NCBI GenBank assembly: GCA_944472135.2 | Contig: OX235270.1 | Location: 86,995,168-87,059,167 of the forward strand | Length of the DNA stretch: 64,000 nucleotides | Origin: Trichobilharzia regenti | Taxonomy: Eukaryota; Platyhelminthes; Trematoda; Strigeidida; Schistosomatidae | Direction of reading: 5' to 3' | Part shown: positions 1 to 12,409 of the stretch, in pieces | Numbering within the stretch: the first letter of the stretch is position 1 | Layout of the letters: each line of letters starts with the position of its first letter | Made by a program: the position numbers and the translations under genes | Notes under the pieces: model-generated | What the model was told of the DNA's origin: nothing | What the model saw: the letters and a program-made list of their open reading frames with translations, nothing else | Database searches by the model: none

Positions 1-843
1 TACTTGCAAGAAAATGAATCCCACCCTGTGTAGCTCCCTGGACAAGCCCTGATGCAGCGACAAGTTTTCAGATACAGATTGGTAGTTATGAAAAGCTACA
101 ATAAAGAAGAATGGGAAGAATTGGTGAATGAATAAATTGTAAAAGGAGAGACTGATCTATGCACGAGAGTCCTAACTTCTTTATGTAGTAAGTCAAACAA
201 ACAGTTTTTCTGAAACCAACAAGATGCAAGCCGACTAATAAAGACTAGAAGAACAGCTTATACCGAAACAAGTAGTATTCCATTTAGTTTCTACAATAGT
301 GGTACGGCTATTACAAGATTTGTGGGACTAAGGCGGTCCGCCCAACTCATGTGTTGTCCTGAAATTATAATTAGCGGTCTGACATTTACGGAGAATGAGT
401 TTGAGACCATTTGAATAAGAACGGGAATTATTCATGTGAGAGCGATCCAATACAGAAAGTGATTCAGAGCGGTTGTGTTCTAAGGTCAGCTTGCTCATAA
501 AATCAAACCTAGGAACAGAAACAGAAGTAGGGATGTAGTCTAAGAGAGCGGATAGAACATATTTCTCACTTTCATCTAGACTTCAGTTCGCAGTGTAAAA
601 ATAGGTCTTTCAAACCAGATCTCCATTTCACCATCATCTCTTTAGTCACATCCAACTGGCTCCATGATTACCCATGAGTTTATATCTCCTCCTGAAGAGA
701 TCTTCCAATTGACTACCTGCATGATACATGATATCACTCAGCGACCTCCTCGGAAAAGGCCGGATCTATCTGCATTTTCTACTACATATTTCTAGGGTGG
801 GTCGTTCCTAGAGTTCCCTTATGTTAATCAATACTTCCCATCA

Positions 844-1430
844 TCAGTATAGAGCGAAGGCAGCATGTAGGTCTTCGAACTTGTGCGACATTCCGTAAAA
901 ATCATCTCCGAAATTCAGAGATTTAAGAGCATCCTCATTCGTCTGACGCAAGCCTCTCAACCCACACCACACGATCCGTTGCCTAATCCAGTCCATCACG
1001 ATCAGAAACGGCATCTGCCATAGTAAGCAACATTCAAATATTCCATCTCCACCTGAATAGCCTCGCTGAATTCTACAATGTGAATCACTCGACATGTGAT
1101 GCAACTCACCTCCAGATATTTTATGAGGTTGATAAAGATTCGGGAAACTGAACTCTGTGTTGTTGAAGCAGTTTCCAAATGACTTCATCATTGAAACTGT
1201 CTCAGGCTTTTCCAACGTCGACCCAAATTTTGTTAGTGGGTGGACTACCATTCAGTGATGATAATGCGGATGTTTAGTGTTGCGATTTGGTCAGCACATG
1301 ATTTGCTTTTCCTGAATCCAGGCAGTTCCATTCGAAGTTTTGCATTGGTATCATCTTTCGGTCTCTCCGGGATCACGTCGCTCACTATTCTGCTGTCCGG
1401 GGAGCAGAGCATCATTCCGTGACAGGTTTT
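844..1430 (-). pseudogene. LINE-A (SR2-like RTE) RT relic
   Basis: Read on the minus strand with frame changes, it gives LPGFRKSKSCADQIATL, then SC.CRVIH, EFSEA..VE and LNFGDDF in place of the RT catalytic Y/F-A-D-D. These match RTE-clade RT motifs. Several frameshifts and stops show it is dead. An exact mirror copy is in the right arm. Confidence 0.7.
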
Positions 1431-1489
1431 ACAAAGGCTTACTGGTAACAGTAGTAATTATAGTAATATGGCCTAGTGACTGAAATAAT

Positions 1490-1970
1490 GGGGTTTCCAA
1501 ATAGAACTTTGCACAGAAATGCAAGAGGTGAGGTTGCCTCACTCCATGTAGCACACAAAAGTAGATAAAGGACAGGCGAAATTATATTCGCAAATAGTAA
1601 TAAGCAGAAATGTGATGAGGAGGGATAGGAACATGGAAGAAGATGACGGCTTAGTGGATATGGGAGATCACCGAGAGTGAATACATCTGCGCGACTGAGA
1701 ACAGTTTTGATTCATAACACCGATAGTTTCAGTTCATTAGCTTTTGGAACCCAGATGACTCGACCATGCAGATTACACCTCCTCGTGTCTCTCAACCTAA
1801 CTGTCAGAGACTCCATGGACTGATGACAGGTTTTGGTTTGACCACCCATAACTGATTTCCAACCGAATCCCATGTCAGATAACATCGCGTAATACATATC
1901 CATGATTTGATGTAATTCTGCGGTATTTGTGGGCAAATCGTCAGGGTCACGCAAAGATTTTAACAAAGGT
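1490..1970 (-). pseudogene. LINE-B 3' end relic
   Basis: Minus-strand GWKSVMGGQTKTCHQSMES matches the LINE-B C-terminal block [19 protein letters not shown] at 38716-39138. The downstream UTR resembles other LINE-B 3' ends, with a block reading about ...AGAACTTTGCACAGAA. The mirror copy is at 15169-15649. Confidence 0.65.
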
Positions 1971-2799
1971 TTAAATCTTTGCTAGAATAGTAATTGTAAT
2001 CTTCCATAGTTTTCAAAAACGGGTTGGCGCTTGGCTGAAACCTTACCTGGAAGATGAGAATTTCAGTGTGAATGCAATTTCATTTCTCTTCGAAAAGCAG
2101 GTCCACCATCCCTGAGAAATAATGCGATGTAAATGTAAGGAGAACATGTTCCGACGTCCACTGAATAAAATACGCTGTACACTGACAGAACTTGTCCTGT
2201 GAGATGTACCCAGGGATTTGAGATATATTTAGACATTATTTTCACCAAAACCTGCAAAGTAACCACCATTCATTCGGATAAATATATCTCGTGAGGACCA
2301 CATCAACTTACCGTGTGGGGAATCATCGCCTCAAGGTATGCACCCCAAAACATGCGTCAATTGTAATTTGTTCTCTGGTGGTAGTTAGTTCATTCAGTTA
2401 TTTTAATGCATCGGAAGCATTTTTACATGACAAGAATTCTCGGTTACACAATGTCTTTAGTCTCTGCATTTCGGAATTTATGAAAGTGTTCAGTCTTCTG
2501 ACTCTAGAATTACCATGTATTTAGCATGAATTTTCCTTCTGTTTTAGAAGCTTCTTTGGTAGTGGAGAAGATGTCCTATTGAATCTCGTAAATAGTGTTT
2601 CGGTTGGAGAGGAAACATCCAAGCACACTCTGAGCTAGCAAGTAACATTAAACACATTTGCATACAACACTTCTTCAAAAATATGACTCGGTGTAAGTCC
2701 TGTAATATACTTTTGGGTGACTAACAAAGTGGTGTGAATAAGATTTTTGAATTAGTTGGAATTTTGTTTGATAACTGACCAAAATCTCACTAGTGTTAC

Positions 2800-3110
2800 T
2801 CACTATGCTATTCCCGTAAACCACGTACAACGCGATGGTCGGAATCGAGAAAATAACCTCTCCTAAGTGGTTCGTTTATATCACGGTCATTTATGAATAC
2901 CAAGTCTAGTATTTTCCCCAGGTGAGCAGTAAATTTCGCAAGCTCCTCATAGTTGAGAGAAGGAAACTGCAAGAATAAAAATCTCCACAGACTAAAGACG
3001 AGGAATTTTTGAAAGTGGGAGTAGCCACTTTGACAAATTCATTTACGAAACTAACAGATTTGATAAAATGAAATTTCATATGACGGAAATATTTGTTATG
3101 CAATAATGAG
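2800..3110 (-). pseudogene. LINE endonuclease relic (third non-LTR family)
   Basis: On the minus strand, LVCGDFYSCS is followed, after a frame change, by ILDLVFINDRDI and YFLDSDHRVV. This resembles the C-terminal half of APE-type endonucleases of CR1/Jockey-like LINEs (GDFN ... LDLVFTN ... SDH). The mirror copy is at 14029-14339. Confidence 0.5.
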
Positions 3111-3164
3111 AATAGTTAGTCAGATGTATTGGACATCATTTGATGGTGGTGCAATCCACACCAT

Positions 3165-3245
3165 TCTCGAAAGAATACTGTGTGATTTATCAAAATAAAA
3201 TCTTATCCATAATGGAGTAATACCCTACCACAGTGCCCAAGGTTT
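3165..3245 (+). repeat. PLE 3'-end-like block
   Basis: It contains CTGTGTGA.TTATCAAAATAAAAT.TTATCCATAATGGA, shared with the PLE 3' ends at 55630-55668 and with 40810-40870 and 62880-62935. The mirror copy is at 13894-13974. Flanking sequence resembles that of the 40.8-kb copy, so the two loci may descend from one earlier insertion. Confidence 0.5.
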
Positions 3246-4729
3246 ATGCTTATATCAAGAACTAAAGAATGCATGATTAAACGTAGTCCAATCCGTATTA
3301 ACAAAAGTGGCTACTCTTCTTCTTCTTGCCACGTCTGCCTCGCTGAAATACTTTGAATCAATATAATCACATTAAATTGTTACCATAATGATAGAGCAAC
3401 TAAGTATCTTGCATTTTGAAGCATTGTTGAAGGACAATAACCTTACACTTTTGTAGCCAGTCATGAATTTCCCGCTATGAAGATTCCCCCACAATCTTTT
3501 CAACCTTTGAAGATGGCTTTAAAATCAACATAATATTAGGACGTATAGGTGCCAACATGTGTCTACTGCGATCAAAATAATCCATCGATTTGGGAAGCTT
3601 GTTTGTGATCAACTTCACCTTGATTAGGGTTGAATCTTCGGCTAAGTATGAGCGATAAATGAGTTTCAAATAGTGCAAAACCTAGCTATGAAATCTGCTC
3701 TCTCATGAACCATCGAAAATCATCCGAATCTTTGGTTGTGGCAAATCTCGGAGAATGTTTCCACACCACTAGTTTCAATCATCAAATTTCAACAAACATT
3801 GTATGTATTCTCTGAAACGACATGCGACTCAACGTGCAACCACTGCATTGCATGAAATCATGGAATCTCTATGTAAGCAGCTAATCTCTCACGTTTTGGT
3901 AGCATCAGACAAGCAGAAATTAAATAAACAAATCAAGGGAGCCAATGTGATGAATGAATAAAATCGTCTTCCTAAGGTAGTTAAACTTATCAAAGAGTAT
4001 GATGCAATCAGATAGGAGGCCCAAGTTATTTATTAGACAACTAGATGTGTAGTACGTACTTCGTAGTAGAATTCGCTTGCTTTTCTAGCAGATTTCTATA
4101 TCCTGGTGAAAGCGATCTATGCAAACAGTGACGATTGCTTAACAAAATTCGTCACATGTAAAAAATGTCAACCTATATCACGCATAAGATTCACAAAAGG
4201 TGGGATAGTGTGGGTGGTGCTGTTTTGCACTTGCTTTCAGTATTTTTATGGCCACAGATTTCAGGTTCTCCAGATCGACTGTGGAAATCTTATCACTTCT
4301 AAAACAAGACAAGTTGTTGGTATATAGAGAGCGAAGTATTCAGTCATGTGTCTACTGTACCACAATAAACGAAATGACATGAAACGACGTTACGAGATGT
4401 CACATCTTTATATCAAGGACACCACAGAAATTCCCGCAAATGATTTCGTTAAACGTATTAATTGAGATATTTTTTAACATTAACGTGATATCGGGGACAA
4501 CACTTAAATGAAGCTTGATCATCAGTAGCATCTGTCACCACTTCGTCTACAAGATGGCGTTAACATGGAATAGTACTTGAATACTTTGGAAATAACTGTT
4601 ATGACTACTGGAGAAATGTTCCTTTTTTCAGTTACATATGTGTCCTCTTGTAACAAATCCATCCTTACAGCCAATATTATGATGTACATAAACTTACACT
4701 TGTAGCGGTAGGTAATTCCCCATAATTAT

Positions 4730-5060
4730 TGGTCACAGAATTCATCACTGAACATTGGATACTGACCCTCACTGTTTTAGTCGATTTGTGTTTAGCTAAA
4801 GGCTTCCGATCAAGCATCCACGCCATTTAGTACGCCGTCGTTTTACGTTCGTTCGTGCACGACCCCTAGCTAGACAAGCAATCATCTCACACTCCGATTT
4901 GGTCCCAAAATATATCTCGTAATTTGGACGATCAATTCTGGTGTTTTGCTTTGCCTTTGGTCTACGCGGAACGAATACTATAGAAGTTGTGGGTATTAGA
5001 TCTTGCGTTAGTACACTTTGTACTATCCATGAACGTCAACATCCTTAGCCCCTAAAACAC
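4730..5060 (-). repeat. Retroelement ORF1-like relic, also at 17590-17900
   Basis: This interval and 17590-17900 are diverged direct copies sharing CGTTCGTGCACGACCCCTA, ACTCTCACTGTTT-type and GATTTGGTCCC.AAATATA blocks. On the minus strand the 17.6-kb copy reads DQNTNYISGPNRSTCM and RGRARTTESKTTANQMVGML, a basic stretch like a LINE ORF1 or spacer protein. Family unknown. The mirror copy is at 12079-12409. Confidence 0.45.
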
Positions 5061-6194
5061 ATTTTGGAAGGACAGAGCCTGTCAAATTATAATGACGGGC
5101 AATTTCTGGGTCTTTTCCAATGTGTTGTGAAAATCTTGTAAGAATATCTGCACAAATTGGCAAGTGAAAACCCAAAATATATAACACTTTCAAACTGATC
5201 ACTGGATAACGAATGCTCAACTAATCCCAACTTTTGTAAGAGCACGTGAAACTTTGTAGGATAATCGAGGTAGACGTATCAGGTTTGAAACAGGTCTCCA
5301 GTCTATCCAAATCAAATGGAAGACCATCTTCTTGATCTAAATGATAGTCCGTGTCACTGGGAAGACTGAACAAAGTAACTTAGTTCGTATATATTATTTC
5401 AACTCACAAAATTACACTGAGTTAGTGATGAAACAATCTATTCCGATTGATTGTGTGTATGAAGTGGAAAACTGTTTAGTAAAATAACTCTGTTCACATA
5501 ACAATGTAGATCTAAATTCGATATACAAAAACTTCTAACTTAGTGGCCAATCGTTAAGAATGTTGACTCCAATTTTAGCTGTTTTCTATCAAAAATAGAT
5601 TGAGCTCATCATCATCATCATCAATTCTTTGTGAACCTAAGTAGCACGTGCTGCTGCAAGGTGTCCAGTGTTTAAGGTCCTATGTACGGTTTTCGTCTGT
5701 ATGTAGAACTTCTGATGTATTCTCACGAAGTGTTCGACGAAGTGTGTTCGACTTTTCGATAAGTATTAGTTGATAAATTTTTAGATGTCTTGTGAATCCG
5801 TTCTTCAGGTAGACGGTTATTCTTTCGGTTATTCTTTCAATCAAAGAGTCGTGATTTGGATGCTTTCCATGAAAAACACATAAGTATTTGTCTTTAAATG
5901 ACATGATTCTCAGTGGTGTAGATTGTGTCTTCTTTGGTCAGCATAGTATAAATATTATGGTGCAACCCACTTAAACTATTCCGTACATCTTGATAAACGT
6001 GTTATTTAAACATGTCACACTTCTGGTGCAATCAACATTGCTCATTATTCCTGAATATTTACTGGCATTAGTAATTAGGACTTTCTGAGCTTTACGCAGT
6101 GTGTGGTCTGTTAAAGTTGTTGTTATCGTAGGTTTTATCGGTGTCTATTGGTTGTGGTAATCTCAGACTGGGAGAACATACTGTCAAGTCAAGA

Positions 6195-7415
6195 TAATGA
6201 ATGACTGGCTTCAACATAGAACCTTGCATAGAAGTGCATCAGTTCAAGTTGTCGGACTCCATGAAGCACACAAAGGCAAAAGTGAGATTCAAAAGAACGA
6301 TGACAAGCAGAAATATGAGTGGGGAAGGAAGGATAGTAGCATGGAAAAACAGTAGGGTCTAATGATATCGTAGATCACAAAGAGTGAATGCATCTGCGCT
6401 AATGGGAACAATTTTGAGCCATATCACCAATTATCTCAAGCCATTGGCTCTTAGAATCCCGAGGACGCCAACCAGACAGTTTATACCTCCATATGTGGCT
6501 CAAACCAACTGTCGAATTTTTCACCCACTGATTTCGAGTTTCAGTTTGAACACTACTAGCTCCTTTCCAGCCTGATCCATCATATGTCACTTAACATTAG
6601 TCGTCGAGAAAGGCAATGACTAAGCACGTGTAGCACATCTCAATCAATGTAAATTCACAACGTCATCGACTGGATTTTCTTCCCTACCTAACGTTCGTTG
6701 CCTAACCTCAATATTACTTGGCATATTATACCAGTTAACACGGGAGATAGGATGCTAACATCTGCGGTCAAAGACAACTAGCATCTTCATATCTTCTATC
6801 TTCAATGGTCGCGTCCCACAAGCATACACGAGGAAGGAACGAACTGCTGTGTAGTTCACACATCATCATGCTTTATAAACCTTTATTGATTGTTTTAAAT
6901 TAGTATTGGGAATTAAATGTTTTCCGTTCACACATCCATTGACCGATCGCCAGACATCACTTCCGCACCAGAGATGAATTAAGTTGGCAAGTCCCATACT
7001 AGTCTTTTCTATCTGTACTGGGACTTTATCATCAATTAGTCCGTTGAAGTTGATGCAAATTCGCAAATAAGTGAAACGGTCAATACGCTCCACCACTTAA
7101 TCCCCTATCTGTGAGTCAGAAGTCGGTGTATTCCAGTCCTGTTACATTGTCTTGCACTCGGCAGGAGCGAACAGCGTGCCAAATATGCACGAAAATTGCT
7201 GCTCAAGGTGTTCAGAAGACTCTACATTTTGTTAGCGTCTTCACCTAGGAGGACTATATCACCCACATATTCTAAGTCAACAAGACTATCCCCTCATAAC
7301 AATTCAATCCGTAAGTCGTTGAATTCAGTGAGGGTTAAGTCCAATAGTGCATCTATGATGAAATCAAACAGAAGTGTGGACAGTTGGCTTCCCTTACGAA
7401 CACTACTTATAAATA
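6195..7415 (-). pseudogene. LINE-B C-terminal and 3' region, spanning arm and spacer
   Basis: Reading 7415 to 6195 on the minus strand: LFDFIIDALLDLT and LEYVGDIVLLGED (RT motif C, normally YADD), then VERIDRFTYL and ANLIHLWCGSDVW, then PLKIEDMKMLVVFDRRC and the terminal QWLEIIGDMAQN. Order and spacing fit one LINE-B copy. It crosses the palindrome boundary at 6840 without a break. Frameshifts and stops abolish coding. Confidence 0.7.
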
Positions 7416-10298
7416 TTCCCTTGGGTTCCGAGTGGAACATAGGGTTTCAATAACACATCTCACCTTTGTTATATTTGTTGCTGCCCTTTCATCCGTGTCC
7501 ACGATTCCCCATGATCTCTCATCTTCTCATCGCAGAATCTCCTCCTTGTGAACCTTGGATGACCGACTCTTCGCTTCTCATTGGGATTCCACTTGAGCTA
7601 TGGCCTGGAGCGCGATGCCATTATATGGCCTCCTCAGCGCATGCCCGATCCATCTCCATTTTCTCCTACATATTTGTTGAGCAATAGGCTCTTGGCTGGT
7701 TTGCTCCACTAAAGAGTTTCTTGTTGCTAATTCTTTCTGGCTAATTGGTCTTCAATATGGGGCCAGAGAAGGCAGCTGTTGATAAAAGTCTGTAACTTGT
7801 TGGAAATCATTCTCGTGACTGGCACTCAGTGCAAGTTTCTGACCCGTGTAGCAGAATTGACTTCACATTCATGTTGAAAATCCAAATCTTGTTTTTCATG
7901 CTGTGGAGTGCAGATTTTCAAACTGGTTTCAGTTTGATGAAGGCGTATCTTTTTTCGATTCTGCCTGGCTTTGAAATCTTCGTCAGTTCCGACTGCCTGT
8001 GGTTGAAACGGTGCTTCCTGACCAGATGAGAGAAGGTATGAAGCAAACTCTGTCAAATCTTTCTCGTTGATGTTGATTGGTGCTGGTTGGTTATCTTCAT
8101 CACTTGCGTCTTCTCTTTGTTCACCTGGAGTGCTGTCTTCGCTGTCAGCCTCTTTAGCTAGTTTGTTTGTATTTGCCTGTAAGTCTTCGAGTTTTTGTGA
8201 AATTAAACATAAATATTCTGCGAAATCCTAATCTTCTAGAATCTTATTGTCTGTGGTGCAGCGTATTCTCGTCTCCTCACTCCCAAGCACAGTCTGACGC
8301 ATAATCCAGTCAGTACACCACAATTAAGAATATCACCGGTGTTAATAGACAGTCAGCTTGTCTTACTCCTGTATTCACTTCGAACGCTTCGCTGAATTTT
8401 TCGTTGTGGATCACCTGACACGTGACATGGCCATACAGCTGTTGAATGAGGTTGATAAAGACTTGGACACTGTACGCCGTAGTCCCCAAGAAGTTTCCAA
8501 ATAACTTATCGATCAACGCTGTCTGTTGAAGGCCTTTTCAAAGTAGATGGAGTTGAGGTAGAGGTTTGACTGCCATTCTATGCTTTGTTCGATGATGATG
8601 CATAGAGTTGCGATTTGATCAGAACATGATTTGCCTTCCATGAATCCAGCTTGTTCCAATGGGGGGCGGAGTTCTGCATCTTTCAATCCATTGGCACCTT
8701 TACTTCTTTCTAAACCTTTTGTAATAATGGCGTGCACACATCTGCCAAGTCGCTGGGTACGTTTTCAGTGCTTCGAAGGGAATTCCATCCTGCCTTCCTG
8801 GCTGGACTTCAGTAGCTTGATCTCATTCAAGATTTCTGCCTTTGTTGTAGGAGTGGTGGCCACTTTCAGTCAGTTGTGTGTGTGCTGTTGTTAGTGGTGG
8901 TATTTCTGGGCGAGTTGCAGGTGATGGTCGATTCAAGAGTCCTTTGAAGTGATCACCCCATTGTTTCTCCTTCTTCGTAATTAGGTTTCCTTGAACACCG
9001 TTTGTAGGTTTCACCTGTGTTGACCTCTTCCTGGATAGAGACCTGTTCATCTAATATAATGTTCTGCAGTATCTTTTACCTGCAGTCTGCATGTTCTGTT
9101 TCAGTTATCAGTGTGTCGTAGAAGTGTATTTTGTCTTTCCTAGCACTCTTCACATCTTTCATGATTCATTGCAGTGTATTGCTGTGAACTCAGCTTCTCC
9201 TTCCGTTGTCCATCTTTTCACTGAGTCATCTCCTTTTTCGCCATCCTCTTCCCCTCTCTTCAATTGGCTCCCAGGTATCCGTTGAGAGCCATTCCTTGTC
9301 TTATCTCTTCTTTCTTCCTAGAAAAGTTATACACGTCTCCTTGAGCATTACTTTCAGAGAGTTAGTTGCAATGTTCTTCCACACAGGTTTCGTCAGTGAT
9401 ACCACATAGTGTCTCACAATCCACTCTGATCTGTAGTGAAGGTATCCCTTGTAGTTTTCCCCTCAGTTTCTGAATGTTGGACTTAATTTGTTGCCTGTCT
9501 TCAGTTGTTCTGGAATTTCTGCTTCACCTTGAAGGTTCCTTAAACTAGATGATGGTATCAGCCTGAATCTGCTCCCTTTCTCGACTTTGTGTCCAGCAGA
9601 TTGTGTCAGCACTTACTTGTGCATCACTGAGATGAGATCTATCTGGTTTGTGGTGTGTCCGTCAGGCTGAATCTATGTCGCTGGCCCTGTGTAAATCCTT
9701 GTGTTTGTGCACACCGCCTCAAATCACCAAATCGTTGGAAGCACAGAAGTCTGCGAAGCGTTCTCCATTCTTACTCATTTCGCTCAGAGTCTCTCAACAA
9801 ATGATGAGTTCTCTTCCTGTATTATCTGCTCCGAATTTGGCATTCATATCGACCATAAGGGTTTTAGTGTCGCCATTCAGGATGTTGCCCATAACTGTCA
9901 GTACTTGTCGATATAAAATCTTTCTTCTTCTTCTCTTGCTCCGTGTTGCTTGTAGCACTGTATGTAGCATTAGATAATTGTAACCCTACTTCCTCTTGAG
10001 TTGAATTTCGCTGTCATAATTCTGGATGAAATTAGATTACACCACATTAGAGCTTTGGCTGCCACCAGTGACACATGATAGTCACTCACCGCCTCAGTGT
10101 GCTCATGGTTGTTGTCAAGGTGACTGGAGTGGATTGCTAATTCATCTGTTGAATATCCACATCCATTCAATCTGCTCTTACAGATTCCCAAAATTTCTAT
10201 ACCATTTCCCCTCATTTTTATTTGTCAACCTGGGCGGCCTTCTCAGCCTCGTACATAGTACGTACAATCCACGTCCCCAATCTTATATACGTTCGTTC
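7415..10298 (-). pseudogene. Nearly full-length decayed LINE-A (SR2-like RTE) in palindrome 1 spacer
   Basis: On the minus strand from the right: an APE-type endonuclease with GIEILGICKSRLNGCG, HDNNHEHTE-like, KALM.WN.ISSRI and ARFNSRG-like segments (9970-10215). Then KEKQWGDHFKGLLNRP (8823-9050), the RT with QAGF.EGKSCSDQIATL and YFEKAFN (8513-8737), QQLYGHVTCQVIHNEKFSEAFEV and TGVRQADCL (8310-8516), a C-terminal region (7500-8060) and a 3' end reading about TTGAAACCCTATGTTCCACT at 7425-7450. Many frameshifts and stops. Motifs match the schistosome SR2-like RTE family. Confidence 0.75.
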
Positions 10299-10945
10299 TT
10301 TCCTTCCTCGTGTATGCTTGTGAGACGCGACCATTGAAGATAGAAGATATGAAGATGCTAGTTGTCTTTGACCGCAGATGTTAGCATCCTATCTCCCGTG
10401 TTAACTGGTATAATATGCCAAGTAATATTGAGGTTAGGCAACGAACGTTAGGTAGGGAAGAAAATCCAGTCGATGACGTTGTGAATTTACATTGATTGAG
10501 ATGTGCTACACGTGCTTAGTCATTGCCTTTCTCGACGACTAATGTTAAGTGACATATGATGGATCAGGCTGGAAAGGAGCTAGTAGTGTTCAAACTGAAA
10601 CTCGAAATCAGTGGGTGAAAAATTCGACAGTTGGTTTGAGCCACATATGGAGGTATAAACTGTCTGGTTGGCGTCCTCGGGATTCTAAGAGCCAATGGCT
10701 TGAGATAATTGGTGATATGGCTCAAAATTGTTCCCATTAGCGCAGATGCATTCACTCTTTGTGATCTACGATATCATTAGACCCTACTGTTTTTCCATGC
10801 TACTATCCTTCCTTCCCCACTCATATTTCTGCTTGTCATCGTTCTTTTGAATCTCACTTTTGCCTTTGTGTGCTTCATGGAGTCCGACAACTTGAACTGA
10901 TGCACTTCTATGCAAGGTTCTATGTTGAAGCCAGTCATTCATTAT
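10299..10945 (+). pseudogene. LINE-B C-terminal region truncated at palindrome breakpoint
   Basis: Mirror copy of 6195-6840. It starts mid-domain at the arm boundary, directly abutting a LINE-A endonuclease region on the opposite strand, and ends with the QWLEIIGDMAQN motif near 10735. Confidence 0.7.
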
Positions 10946-12078
10946 CTTGACTTGACAGTATGTTCTCCCAGTCTGAGATTACCACAACCAATAGACACCG
11001 ATAAAACCTACGATAACAACAACTTTAACAGACCACACACTGCGTAAAGCTCAGAAAGTCCTAATTACTAATGCCAGTAAATATTCAGGAATAATGAGCA
11101 ATGTTGATTGCACCAGAAGTGTGACATGTTTAAATAACACGTTTATCAAGATGTACGGAATAGTTTAAGTGGGTTGCACCATAATATTTATACTATGCTG
11201 ACCAAAGAAGACACAATCTACACCACTGAGAATCATGTCATTTAAAGACAAATACTTATGTGTTTTTCATGGAAAGCATCCAAATCACGACTCTTTGATT
11301 GAAAGAATAACCGAAAGAATAACCGTCTACCTGAAGAACGGATTCACAAGACATCTAAAAATTTATCAACTAATACTTATCGAAAAGTCGAACACACTTC
11401 GTCGAACACTTCGTGAGAATACATCAGAAGTTCTACATACAGACGAAAACCGTACATAGGACCTTAAACACTGGACACCTTGTAGCAGCACGTGCTACTT
11501 AGGTTCACAAAGAATTGATGATGATGATGATGAGCTCAATCTATTTTTGATAGAAAACAGCTAAAATTGGAGTCAACATTCTTAACGATTGGCCACTAAG
11601 TTAGAAGTTTTTGTATATCGAATTTAGATCTACATTGTTATGTGAACAGAGTTATTTTACTAAACAGTTTTCCACTTCATACACACAATCAATCGGAATA
11701 GATTGTTTCATCACTAACTCAGTGTAATTTTGTGAGTTGAAATAATATATACGAACTAAGTTACTTTGTTCAGTCTTCCCAGTGACACGGACTATCATTT
11801 AGATCAAGAAGATGGTCTTCCATTTGATTTGGATAGACTGGAGACCTGTTTCAAACCTGATACGTCTACCTCGATTATCCTACAAAGTTTCACGTGCTCT
11901 TACAAAAGTTGGGATTAGTTGAGCATTCGTTATCCAGTGATCAGTTTGAAAGTGTTATATATTTTGGGTTTTCACTTGCCAATTTGTGCAGATATTCTTA
12001 CAAGATTTTCACAACACATTGGAAAAGACCCAGAAATTGCCCGTCATTATAATTTGACAGGCTCTGTCCTTCCAAAAT

Positions 12079-12409
12079 GTGTTTTAGGGGCTAAGGATGT
12101 TGACGTTCATGGATAGTACAAAGTGTACTAACGCAAGATCTAATACCCACAACTTCTATAGTATTCGTTCCGCGTAGACCAAAGGCAAAGCAAAACACCA
12201 GAATTGATCGTCCAAATTACGAGATATATTTTGGGACCAAATCGGAGTGTGAGATGATTGCTTGTCTAGCTAGGGGTCGTGCACGAACGAACGTAAAACG
12301 ACGGCGTACTAAATGGCGTGGATGCTTGATCGGAAGCCTTTAGCTAAACACAAATCGACTAAAACAGTGAGGGTCAGTATCCAATGTTCAGTGATGAATT
12401 CTGTGACCA
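12079..12409 (+). repeat. Retroelement ORF1-like relic, mirror copy
   Basis: Inverted duplicate of 4730-5060 within the right arm; same identification and same doubt. Confidence 0.45.

Larger units (their letters stand above)
1..6840 (+). repeat. Palindrome 1, left arm (about 6.84 kb)
   Basis: The arm is the reverse complement of 10299-17138, with position x pairing with 17139-x and no indel across the whole length. Only two mismatches were noticed where the arms were compared closely (5656/11483 and 6816/10323), so identity is near 100%. Contents are old LINE relics, not host genes. The arm starts at the window edge and may extend further left. At its inner edge a LINE-B 3' region runs uninterrupted from arm into spacer, suggesting this is the original copy. 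Confidence 0.95.

Noticed and set aside
844..1251. 135-codon open frame, identical in both arms of palindrome 1, as a possible gene
   Set aside because: Its homologous RT motifs appear only after frame changes, and the frame shown is not the RT frame; it is a chance opening in a LINE relic.
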